Assembly (NCBI RefSeq): GCF_946477055.1
Contig: NZ_CAMKXG010000181.1
Span: forward strand, 1-7,205
DNA: 7,205 nucleotides
Direction of reading: 5' to 3'
DNA from: Lonsdalea britannica
Lineage (GTDB): Bacteria; Pseudomonadota; Gammaproteobacteria; Enterobacterales; Enterobacteriaceae
Part shown: positions 1-5,894 of the stretch, piece by piece
Layout: every line of letters begins with the position of its first letter
Position numbering within the stretch: position 1 is the first letter of the stretch
Translations under genes and position numbers: made by a program
The notes under the pieces: model-generated
Database searches by the model: none
Told to the model about the DNA's origin: nothing
Seen by the model: the letters and a program-made list of their open reading frames with translations, nothing else

Positions 1-53
1 AAATAATAAATTTAAGTAACAAAAGTAAATGGGAATGACAAAGGAGTGATGTG

Positions 54-125
54 ATGGGGAATAAAGGAGGAAAAAGAAGCTATTTCTGTCCGCACCCGAT
101 CAGATGCGGACAAACCGTACTATAG
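54..125 (+). CDS. Possible 23-residue small ORF (doubtful)
   Basis: An ATG at 54 opens a 23-codon frame ending in TAG at 123-125. It follows AAAGGAG (40-46) at a spacing of seven bases, which is close to ideal for a Shine-Dalgarno. The predicted peptide begins MGNKGGKRSYF, is basic, and contains two cysteines (Cys12 and Cys18). I recognise no family. Against it, the frame is short, it runs convergent into yeaQ, its second half lies on the stem-loop that probably terminates yeaQ, and the purine-rich tract could give an SD-like string by chance. No promoter is visible because the window begins 53 bases upstream. Treat it as a candidate only. Confidence 0.15.
   Translation: MGNKGGKRSYFCPHPIRCGQTVL
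87..112 (-). terminator. Stem-loop downstream of yeaQ, probable terminator
   Basis: TGTCCGCA (87-94) and TGCGGACA (105-112) form a perfect 8-bp stem around a 10-base loop, starting 14 bases beyond the yeaQ stop codon. Read on the minus strand, the stem is followed by a pyrimidine-rich stretch with a run of five T's about a dozen bases on, not by an immediate T tract. The position fits yeaQ transcript termination or 3'-end protection, but it is not a textbook intrinsic terminator. Confidence 0.45.
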
Positions 126-126
126 G

Positions 127-375
127 CTAACTGCGAATCTTACGATAAATCCACAACACTACCAGAGAACCGATGACGGCCACGATGAAGCTACCGAAGT
201 TGAAACCATCTACACGACCATAGCCGAAGAAGGTACTGATATATCCGCCCACTACGGCACCAATGATGCCCAGCAGTATCGTCATGAAGAAACCGCCGCC
301 ATCATTCCCCGGCATGATCCACTTGGCGAGGATACCCGCGATCAAACCGAAGATAATCCATGAAAGAATGCCCAT
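127..375 (-). CDS. yeaQ: YeaQ, GlsB/YeaQ/YmgE family small inner-membrane protein
   Basis: This 82-residue protein belongs to the GlsB/YeaQ/YmgE family (Pfam Transgly_assoc). The 'transglycosylase-associated' name is historical, and no enzymatic role is established. It is almost entirely hydrophobic, with three likely membrane helices at about residues 4-21, 29-48 and 62-77. They are joined by the conserved MPGNDGGG loop (21-28) and by a GYGRVDGFNFGSF segment (51-63) before the third helix. Glycine spacing (G10, G14, G36, G40, G43, G44) suggests tight helix packing. From memory, length and sequence match enteric YeaQ better than YmgE. ATG at 373-375 is preceded on the minus strand by GAGG with a five-base spacer. 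The gene stands alone, divergent from the acyltransferase, and a sigma-S type -10 about 95 bases upstream suggests stationary-phase or stress induction. Molecular function remains unknown. Confidence 0.93.
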   Translation of the reverse strand: MGILSWIIFGLIAGILAKWIMPGNDGGGFFMTILLGIIGAVVGGYISTFFGYGRVDGFNFGSFIVAVIGSLVVLWIYRKIRS

Positions 376-466
376 ACCTACCTCATCTCGTTAGTAACTG
401 ACCTGTTTGCCCATTAAAATAGATCGCAGCTTGATTGTTGATGAGCCATCTCGAATCAAAACCGAG

Positions 467-478
467 GTAAGTATAGCC
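467..478 (-). promoter_or_regulatory. Sigma-S type -10 element for yeaQ
   Basis: The minus strand reads GGCTATACTTAC here. It contains KCTATACTTA, the extended -10 favoured by RpoS holoenzyme, including the C just upstream of the hexamer TATACT (470-475). No good -35 lies at 16-18 bases, which is common in RpoS promoters. Transcription would begin near 463 and give a leader of roughly 88 bases. The motif is seen directly; RpoS dependence is inferred. Confidence 0.6.
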
Positions 479-589
479 AAAAATCCACGTTGCAGCGTCT
501 AACGCGTCTGACTGCTGGTTTGTTGACCACACTCGGTTTTGGGCTGGCTTCACGCCGCCCCAGACGGCGGCTAAGTAACATCAAATCAC

Positions 590-619
590 AAAAAAACGGC
601 TAGACCGGAATGCCTTTTT
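590..619. terminator. Weak terminator-like hairpin in the intergenic region
   Basis: A7 (590-596), one C, GGC (598-600), an 11-base loop, GCC (612-614) and T5 (615-619) can fold into an AT-extended stem with a single bulged C. Because A and T runs flank it on both sides it could act in either direction, but only three G-C pairs hold it. No known gene ends here. It might close a small unannotated transcript or insulate the divergent promoters. Confidence 0.2.
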
Positions 620-747
620 ATTGGTTAATAGCGTTCTCGCATTACGGTTTCATTAACCTGCGGTCATCCCTTTGGCGGTAACGCTTTAACCGGTCATAAA
701 AGGTGACTTAGCGTTGTATCCAAAGCATTTATCGCCCTATTCCTAGA

Positions 748-753
748 TATATT
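748..753 (+). promoter_or_regulatory. Candidate -10 for the acyltransferase gene
   Basis: TATATT matches the sigma-70 -10 consensus at five of six positions. It lies in the AT-rich segment about 71 bases before the start codon. The hexamer 17 bases upstream is a poor -35, so the promoter is either weak or activator-dependent. Transcription would start near 760 and give a leader of about 65 bases. Confidence 0.25.
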
Positions 754-824
754 TCCGCATTCTTTTCCTAAACTGAGTATTTGTTCTGTTCAGGCCTCAG
801 CAGCCAGGCACACGGAGGATAGAG

Positions 825-2096
825 ATGAAAGTCAGTAAAGAGCGGTTTATCGGACTGGAATGGCTCCGTTTTCTGCTGGGATGTTACGTTATGGTTTACC
901 ACACGCTGCACGTCTATCCCCAGCGATTCAAAATCCCGTTTCTGGACGAGTTAACCAGTATGGGATTCTTTGCGACGAGCACCTTCTTTGTGTTGTCCGG
1001 TTTCTTGCTCGCACACGTTTATATTCGGGACGGTCAGCTGCGCGAGCCAGCCCGACGGTTTATGGCCAAGCGCCTGTTCAATCTCTACCCCATCCACATC
1101 ATCGGTCTGGTAAGTTCGATCCTGGTTGTCATGTTGATGCAGTGGCTGGCGATCCCCCCGGAAGGCCAGGTCGCCAGCGCGCGTTTTGTGATCTATGACA
1201 GCAACCAGCCGGGCGTCGACCCGGCGTCGCTGCGCCACTATATGGATAACGCCCAGCTGACGTTTAACAGCCTGCTGCAGCTGTTACTGTTACAGGCGTG
1301 GAACCCTTATTTTTTGACCTTCAATGCGCCGTTGTGGTCGCTGTCCACCCTGTTCTTCTTCTACCTTTTGTTCCCGCTGCTGGCGCCGCGCTTGATGAAC
1401 AGTCGCTACCCGCGCCGATGGTTAACGTTCATTTTTGTGCTCTATTTACTGCCTGCGGTATGGGTGGTCTGGCACAAGCTGTACGGCATGCCGTACACCG
1501 GGCTTCTGCAACGCGGTCCTATTTTCCGTTTACCGGAGTTTCTGGCCGGTATCCTCGGCTATGCGATTTTCCGGCAGTATAAAGACGGTGTCGTCCCGGC
1601 GCTGACCACCCGCCAGCGCAATGGGCTGGTGGCCTTTATCGTGGTCTGCTTCATCATCGCCACCGTTCTGTTTACCCGCGGCCGCGCTCACTGGTACTTC
1701 CTGCTGCACAACGGGTTTTTGCTGCCTTCACAGGTCTTGTTAGTCTGCCTGTCGGCGCAGGCCCGCGATCCGCGCAGCGAGTGGATCAGAACGTGGTCTC
1801 CACGTCTGGGCGCCGCCTCGTTGTCCATTTTTGCGCTGCATGTGCCATTATTTAACCTTTACCGAACGCTGGAGCAGCTGGTGCGGGCCAATCCCATGAC
1901 CTGCTTCACTAACTGGTCTCAGTGCGTCGTTTCGGCGGGTCAGGTACAGCTCTCCATGACCGGTTACGGCATTTTCCTATTAACGACGGTGGCGCTGTGC
2001 GTCATATTTCAGGAACAGGTTGTGGTGCGGATTCGTAACGCGCTGACGGACCGCTTTCTGAGCCGCCGACTCAAGGAGTCGAGCAGCGCAGCTTAA
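825..2096 (+). CDS. Acyltransferase-3 family integral membrane O-acyltransferase
   Basis: This 423-residue polytopic inner-membrane protein belongs to the acyltransferase-3 family (Pfam Acyl_transf_3). Members move acetyl or other acyl groups onto exported sugars such as O-antigen, exopolysaccharide or glucans. The family RX10H motif is present as Arg15 to His26. It is followed by FFATSTFFVLSGFLL (48-62), the basic loop RRFMAKRLFNLYP (77-89), the central PLWSLSTLFFFYLLFP block (169-184) and a C-terminal SLSIFALHVPL segment (332-342). About ten membrane helices can be traced. The common WSLxxE glutamate is absent: Leu176 occupies that place. Cys360 and Cys367 lie in a loop near the last helix and could form a disulfide if periplasmic. 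ATG 825 has a strong GGAGG (814-818) six bases upstream. The gene is monocistronic, with no polysaccharide cluster beside it, so the acceptor is unknown. Confidence 0.9.
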   Translation: MKVSKERFIGLEWLRFLLGCYVMVYHTLHVYPQRFKIPFLDELTSMGFFATSTFFVLSGFLLAHVYIRDGQLREPARRFMAKRLFNLYPIHIIGLVSSILVVMLMQWLAIPPEGQVASARFVIYDSNQPGVDPASLRHYMDNAQLTFNSLLQLLLLQAWNPYFLTFNAPLWSLSTLFFFYLLFPLLAPRLMNSRYPRRWLTFIFVLYLLPAVWVVWHKLYGMPYTGLLQRGPIFRLPEFLAGILGYAIFRQYKDGVVPALTTRQRNGLVAFIVVCFIIATVLFTRGRAHWYFLLHNGFLLPSQVLLVCLSAQARDPRSEWIRTWSPRLGAASLSIFALHVPLFNLYRTLEQLVRANPMTCFTNWSQCVVSAGQVQLSMTGYGIFLLTTVALCVIFQEQVVVRIRNALTDRFLSRRLKESSSAA

Positions 2097-2106
2097 TCGT
2101 TTCGCC

Positions 2107-2128
2107 GTGGGAAGCTCAGGCTTCCCAC
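2107..2128 (+). terminator. Perfect 9-bp stem-loop after the acyltransferase gene
   Basis: GTGGGAAGC (2107-2115) and GCTTCCCAC (2120-2128) pair perfectly around the tetraloop TCAG, ten bases after the stop codon. The stem is as good as a strong intrinsic terminator, but the following ACTGTTATA is a poor U tract. It may be an inefficient terminator or a 3'-end hairpin that protects the message. Confidence 0.5.
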
Positions 2129-2140
2129 ACTGTTATACCG

Positions 2141-2175
2141 GTAAATCATTAATGACCTCGGTTATAACGATTTAC
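2141..2175. promoter_or_regulatory. Nested palindromes, possible operator upstream of the DUF481 gene
   Basis: GTAAATC (2141-2147) and GATTTAC (2169-2175) form an inverted repeat with 28 bases between arm centres. Inside lie two exact 8-bp palindromes, CATTAATG (2147-2154) and GTTATAAC (2161-2168). Symmetric AT-rich sites of this kind are typical of dimeric regulator binding. The position, about 145-175 bases upstream of the DUF481 start, suits an operator or activator site. No specific regulator is recognised. A weak TTTACA (2171-2176) with TTATGC 17 bases downstream is a possible promoter overlapping its edge. Confidence 0.35.
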
Positions 2176-2235
2176 ATTCTAATTGATACTCACTTATGCC
2201 TAGAGACACGACACGTTTCCTGTTAATGTTTGCGG

Positions 2236-2253
2236 CGCCGGTTCCGACCGGTG
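2236..2253 (+). other. Leader hairpin with a UNCG-type tetraloop
   Basis: CGCCGGT (2236-2242) pairs with ACCGGTG (2247-2253), with one G-U pair, around the loop TCCG. In RNA this is UCCG, a member of the stable UNCG tetraloop class. It is not followed by a T tract, so it is not a terminator. It would lie in the 5' leader of the DUF481 message if transcription starts upstream. A second small stem, ACGTC/GACGT (2267-2271 and 2277-2281), follows. Confidence 0.35.
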
Positions 2254-2317
2254 TTCTAACGGCCGAACGTCTCAAGGACGTCTTTCAACATCAGTCACCA
2301 TTTGTTTATCTCACAAC

Positions 2318-3379
2318 ATGACACATTCCAAATTTGCACTATCCACTCTCGGCCTGTACGTCGGCCTGAGTGTCGCGGGTGTTTCCACCAGTTACGCCGC
2401 CGATACCCTCTGGCTCACCAACGGTGACAAAGTCACTGGACAGATTACTCTGCTGGACAGCGGCAAACTGTTCATCAAAACGGACTATGCGGATACGCTG
2501 TCCGTCTCCTGGGACAAGGTCAAAACCTTCCAGACCGACCATGCGATGGTCATTCAGGGTCACCGTTATGAAGAAGGTGTGCTCTACCCGGCCATCAAAC
2601 CGGCAGAGACCCGCGGGATTGTGGTTCAGAAGCCGTTGAGCGATGGCGGCGATCAGGCGGGAACGGCGAATGAAGGCACGATGGCGCTGAGCGACATCAA
2701 CTCCATGATCGTCCCTAAGCCGCTGGTGCAGGATCTCTCCTGGAAAGGCAATATCGATGCCAGCCTGGCACACAAGAAAAGTTCGACAACGACCAACAAC
2801 CACGATGTGGTGTTGAGCACCAAACTTCTGCACGGCACCTGGCGTCATAATCTGGACGCTGGATACCATATGGCAGAAGAAGACGACGTCGACAGCACTA
2901 AAAACGTCGGGGGTGAATATGCGCTGGACAAATTCATCGATGAAAACTGGTTCTGGCAGGGCCGTTACCAATACAAACGCGACTGGGTGGAAGAGATTAA
3001 GATCAGCCGCTCCATCGGTACCGGTCCGGGTTATCAGTTCTGGGATAACGATCTGGGCGCCTTCTCCGTCACTGCGCTGGTGAGTAGCCAACAGTTCGTC
3101 TATCAGGAAGACGGTCAGGACGACTTCTTCGCCGGTGGTCTGAAATGGGACTACAGCCGTTACTTCTCCGGTAAGAAAACACAGCTCTTCACCACGGGCG
3201 AAGTCGGACGCTCCTTCGACAACACCACCAAGCTGTACTTCAAAGCCGGTGCGGGTCTGCGCTATAAGCTCACCAACTGGTCTTCCGTCAGCATGCAGGT
3301 GGCGCGTAACCGGACGCAAAGCGTTCAGGGCAACGTCAACGATACTCTGTACTCGCTGGGTCTGGGCGTCGGCTGGTAA
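2318..3379 (+). CDS. Exported DUF481-family protein, predicted outer-membrane beta-barrel
   Basis: This 353-residue protein has a signal peptide: basic start MTHSKF, hydrophobic core at about residues 7-22, and probable cleavage after SYA near 27. The mature N-terminal part (DTLWLTNGDKVTGQITLL, 29-46, to about 75) is a small beta-rich domain found in longer DUF481 proteins. Residues about 76-140 are a linker. From Trp142 onward, alternating aromatic and polar strands end at a C-terminal Trp353, as in barrels inserted by the Bam machinery. The E. coli member YdiY is about 100 residues shorter and, from memory, lacks the N-terminal domain. The function of the family is unknown; a role in envelope stress or permeability is a guess. 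The ATG at 2318 has no Shine-Dalgarno, but it gives the right signal peptide and no better in-frame start exists. The gene is probably monocistronic. Confidence 0.87.
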   Translation: MTHSKFALSTLGLYVGLSVAGVSTSYAADTLWLTNGDKVTGQITLLDSGKLFIKTDYADTLSVSWDKVKTFQTDHAMVIQGHRYEEGVLYPAIKPAETRGIVVQKPLSDGGDQAGTANEGTMALSDINSMIVPKPLVQDLSWKGNIDASLAHKKSSTTTNNHDVVLSTKLLHGTWRHNLDAGYHMAEEDDVDSTKNVGGEYALDKFIDENWFWQGRYQYKRDWVEEIKISRSIGTGPGYQFWDNDLGAFSVTALVSSQQFVYQEDGQDDFFAGGLKWDYSRYFSGKKTQLFTTGEVGRSFDNTTKLYFKAGAGLRYKLTNWSSVSMQVARNRTQSVQGNVNDTLYSLGLGVGW

Positions 3380-3398
3380 GGCCACGCGTTCCATACTA

Positions 3399-3423
3399 TC
3401 GCGAGAGAACCTTCTGCTCGCGA
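3399..3423 (+). other. 3' UTR stem-loop preceding the terminator
   Basis: TCGCGAG (3399-3405) and CTCGCGA (3417-3423) are a perfect 7-bp inverted repeat. The interior AGA/TCT can extend the stem with one bulged G. It begins 20 bases after the DUF481 stop and ends nine bases before the terminator stem, giving tandem hairpins at the end of the message. It probably stabilises the mRNA end or helps pausing. Confidence 0.5.
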
Positions 3424-3426
3424 CAT

Positions 3427-3460
3427 AAAAAAACCATCGGCCTTGCGGTCGATGGTTTTT
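3427..3460. terminator. Strong bidirectional intrinsic terminator
   Basis: ACCATCG (3433-3439) pairs with CGATGGT (3450-3456). It is extended inward by one G-U and two C-G pairs to a TTGC loop, and flanked by A (3427-3432) and T runs on the two sides. Each strand therefore has a GC-rich stem followed by at least six T's. It sits between convergent genes, 53 bases after the DUF481 stop and 76 bases beyond the binding-protein stop, and should end both transcripts. Confidence 0.92.
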
Positions 3461-3477
3461 TCTTTTGCGGCTCGCTC

Positions 3478-3493
3478 ACGGAGTTAACTCCGT
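3478..3493. repeat. Perfect 16-bp palindrome between convergent genes
   Basis: ACGGAGTTAACTCCGT is exactly self-complementary. In RNA it would form a 6-bp stem with a TTAA loop near the 3' end of the binding-protein message, between its stop codon and the terminator. It has no T tract on either side. It could be an extra 3' hairpin or a protein-binding site; the role is unknown. Confidence 0.6.
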
Positions 3494-3532
3494 CTGTCCC
3501 AGTGAAGAGAGACACCGGATGGCGTTGCCGTC

Positions 3533-5107
3533 TTACTTGGCAATGTCATCGTAATACAACATGGAGTTGGCCAGACTTTGTTTCACGTCTTTCAGATTGT
3601 CGCGCACCGCCACCAGACGCATGCCCTGCAGCGTTACCACAAACGGAGAACGCTCACGGATCTCCTGCTGTAGCGTTTGATACAGCGCTTGGCGCTTCTC
3701 GCGATCGCGCTCGGCCGCCGCAGCCTGCGTTTGCTGGCTGAGTTCCGGAATATCCCAACCTACGCGCCACGCCAACGTTTTCGGACCGTTCGGCACGTTA
3801 TAGGCGAAGGAGCTGGCGTTGGTATTTGGGTCGATGTAGTCCGGGCCCCAGTAAACAAAAATCGACTGGAAATTACGCGAACGCATTTTCGTCCACAGCT
3901 CGCTTTCCACCACCGGCTGTACGTCAATATGGATGTCGGCTTGGGCAAAACTGGCCTGCAACGCCTGCGCGATATCCGTGTACGGCGGCTGATTAATGAC
4001 GGTCAGCGCGAAACGGGTGCCCGGCTTGATACCGGCATCACTTAAGATCTTCTTCGCTTTATCGACGTCGAGTTTGAAGGGCTGCTCTTTCGCCGCGCCA
4101 TCAAACCCTTCCGGCAGGAAGTTCTGATGCACGATGAACTGGCCATTGAGCAGGTTCTTCGAGATCCCTTCATAATCCACCAGCCAGCGGGCAGCCTGCC
4201 AGAATGCCGGGTTGCCCAGCGTCGGCGCTTTCTTATCCTGCGTGTTGAATCCGAGATAGTAAATTTTGCCGCCCGGCGACGTACTGATCCTGACGCCCGG
4301 CTGATTCGCCAGTGCGCTGAACTGATCCGCCCCCAGATCGTACGCCACGTCCGCATCGCCCTGAATCAATAGCAGACGCCGCGCGCCCGGATCGGCCACA
4401 TCTTTCAAAATCACCTGCTTCAGTTTTGGCTGCTTCACGCCGTGCGTGTTGGCTTCCAGCACCAGCGCCTGCTGCGGAATGTAGTTGCGAAGCTGATAAG
4501 CACCGCTGCCCGCAGAGTGATTTTTCAACCAGCCGCTGCCGAAATCATCGTTTACGCTATGGCTGGAAACCACTTTGCTGTCGACGACAGAGGCGACGCC
4601 GGAGGAAAGCAGCCGAAGCGCCAGATCGCTGCCGATATTCGCCGTCCAACGGACTTCCAGCTGATGATCGTCCAGCTTTGTAAACTGTGCATCGATGTTT
4701 TCCGCTTTCCAGCCCAGCTCATTCAAAATAAACGCCGGCGTTTTATTCAGCTTCACCGCCCGGGTAAATGAATAAATCACGTCATCCGCCAACACCGGAT
4801 TGCCGGAGGCGAAGGTCGCTTTCGGGTCCAGCGTGAAAATCAGACTGCGTCCATCCGCACCAACCTGCCAGGATTTAGCCAGATCGGGGTTGAGCTGCGT
4901 CGGATTAACGCGATCGCTCTTCACCAGCGCCTGATACAGCGCATCCAGCGAACTGGTGCTGACCGTTTCAAAACTTTCCGCCGGATCCAGGCTGATGATG
5001 CCATTGAGGGAAATCGCCACCACCAACGTATTCGGCGGGGTCGCCGCTCGCAGCGACGGACTGGCTAGCAAAACCGTCGCCAGCATGACGGGAAGCCACT
5101 TTTTCAT
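3533..5107 (-). CDS. Periplasmic substrate-binding protein of an Opp/Dpp/Nik-type ABC importer (family 5)
   Basis: This 524-residue protein has the fold signature of extracellular solute-binding protein family 5 (Pfam SBP_bac_5). Residues 1-21 are a signal peptide with cleavage near Ala21 and no lipobox cysteine, so it should be soluble in the periplasm. The family signature runs from AKSW (77-80) through DGRSLIFTLD (85-94) to FASGNPVLADDV (99-110). WGPDYIDP (420-427) aligns by eye with the OppA segment whose Asp binds the peptide amino terminus, making Asp423 the candidate ligand residue. The start is ATG at 5105-5107, supported by GGAG five bases upstream and by the signal peptide. The open frame continues to 5272, but that extension overlaps the upstream ATPase gene and is not credible. 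It is the last gene of the operon, 106 bases after the ATPase. Peptides are the likeliest ligand; nickel or another solute is not excluded. Confidence 0.92.
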   Translation of the reverse strand: MKKWLPVMLATVLLASPSLRAATPPNTLVVAISLNGIISLDPAESFETVSTSSLDALYQALVKSDRVNPTQLNPDLAKSWQVGADGRSLIFTLDPKATFASGNPVLADDVIYSFTRAVKLNKTPAFILNELGWKAENIDAQFTKLDDHQLEVRWTANIGSDLALRLLSSGVASVVDSKVVSSHSVNDDFGSGWLKNHSAGSGAYQLRNYIPQQALVLEANTHGVKQPKLKQVILKDVADPGARRLLLIQGDADVAYDLGADQFSALANQPGVRISTSPGGKIYYLGFNTQDKKAPTLGNPAFWQAARWLVDYEGISKNLLNGQFIVHQNFLPEGFDGAAKEQPFKLDVDKAKKILSDAGIKPGTRFALTVINQPPYTDIAQALQASFAQADIHIDVQPVVESELWTKMRSRNFQSIFVYWGPDYIDPNTNASSFAYNVPNGPKTLAWRVGWDIPELSQQTQAAAAERDREKRQALYQTLQQEIRERSPFVVTLQGMRLVAVRDNLKDVKQSLANSMLYYDDIAK

Positions 5108-5213
5108 ATTGTCTCCATGACACAAATTTAATGATGGGTAGAGTCTAGAGAAAAGACCGGTGATTGCGCTAATGGCATAAAATGCTTTGATATAACCGTT
5201 CACGCTAATCAGA

Positions 5214-5894
5214 TCAGAACGGCTGCAAACGCCCCTGCGACATCGCCGCCGCGCGGTCGCATAAATGGTCAATCACGTTGCCGTCATGGCTGACTAGTAC
5301 CAAGGTCAGATCGCCTGCCGATTTCAGCTCATTCAGCAAATTGAGAATTTCAGCCTGCACCGACATATCCAGCGCGGATGTGGGCTCATCCAGCAGCAAC
5401 AGCTCCGGCTGGAGCAGCAGCGCCCGGATGATCGCTACGCGCTGACGTTGACCGCCCGAAAGCTGATGCGGATAGCGATCCAGCAGCGTCAGCGGCAAGT
5501 CGACCCGCTGAAACGCACGTTCAATCCGTCCGTCGATATCCGTTTCTCCGATTAGTTTGAGCGGCTCGGACAATATGCGCCTCAGGCGATGACGGGGATG
5601 CAAAGAAGCGAACGGGTCCTGAAATACCATCTGTACCCGGCGACGCAGTTCTCCCGTAAAGGGATGGTGCGGTTTCACCGGCTGATCCAGCAAGGTCATC
5701 TCCCCCTGCCAGTGCAGATTCAGACCCGCCAGCGCCCATAGTAACGACGATTTACCGCAGCCGGACGGACCGACCAGCCCAAAACACTCGCCGCGAGCGA
5801 TGGTCAGATCGACGTCATGAACGACCTGATTAGCGTGCCCTCCCTGCGGGTGTGACACGCTTAAATGACGCAGTACAACAGCATGACGACTCAT
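5214..5894 (-). CDS. ABC transporter ATPase, OppF/DppF/NikE-like, short form
   Basis: This 226-residue cytoplasmic nucleotide-binding subunit has Walker A GPSGCGKS (42-49), Q-loop Gln92 in VFQDPFASLHP, ABC signature LSGGQRQR (145-152), Walker B LLLLDE (165-170), D-loop SALD (173-176) and switch His203. All catalytic residues are present, so it should be active. It pairs with the upstream ATPase to energise the importer. The chosen start is ATG at 5892-5894, which overlaps the stop of the upstream gene as ATGA and has GGAG eight bases before it. A longer frame reaches 5972, but its first 26 residues have no ABC character. The protein ends about 20 residues after the H-loop, without the C-terminal oligopeptide-transporter extension usual in OppF and DppF, so it is about 100 residues shorter than those. 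Confidence 0.93.
   Translation of the reverse strand: MSRHAVVLRHLSVSHPQGGHANQVVHDVDLTIARGECFGLVGPSGCGKSSLLWALAGLNLHWQGEMTLLDQPVKPHHPFTGELRRRVQMVFQDPFASLHPRHRLRRILSEPLKLIGETDIDGRIERAFQRVDLPLTLLDRYPHQLSGGQRQRVAIIRALLLQPELLLLDEPTSALDMSVQAEILNLLNELKSAGDLTLVLVSHDGNVIDHLCDRAAAMSQGRLQPF

Larger units (their letters stand above)
376..824. other. Divergent intergenic region between yeaQ and the acyltransferase gene
   Basis: This stretch of 449 bases has no credible coding frame. From left to right it holds the yeaQ leader and sigma-S type -10; a GC hairpin at 554-571 (GCCGCC and GGCGGC, six-base loop) without a T tract; an A7/T5-flanked weak hairpin at 590-619; two copies of CGGTCAT at 661-667 and 691-697; and an inverted pair AACGCT/AGCGTT at 680-685 and 710-715. 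The final 80 bases are AT-rich and should carry the acyltransferase promoter. It is long for a simple divergent promoter region, so a regulator site or a small RNA is possible, but neither can be shown from sequence. Confidence 0.6.

Noticed and set aside
87..112. Inverted repeat as a transposon end or attachment site
   Set aside because: There is no transposase, target duplication or second copy nearby, and its position just after yeaQ is explained by transcript termination.
741..756. RcsAB-box-like string before the acyltransferase
   Set aside because: The resemblance to the consensus is poor once aligned base by base, so it is not supported.
2339..3394. A 351-codon open frame on the minus strand opposite the DUF481 gene
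   Set aside because: It mirrors the real gene and has no recognisable domain. The plus-strand frame has a signal peptide, a barrel pattern and a terminator. Long antisense frames arise from codon bias in GC-rich genes.
5108..5272. N-terminal extension of the binding protein to position 5272
   Set aside because: It overlaps the end of the upstream ATPase, puts about 55 unrelated residues before a good signal peptide, and ignores the well-spaced GGAG at the internal ATG.
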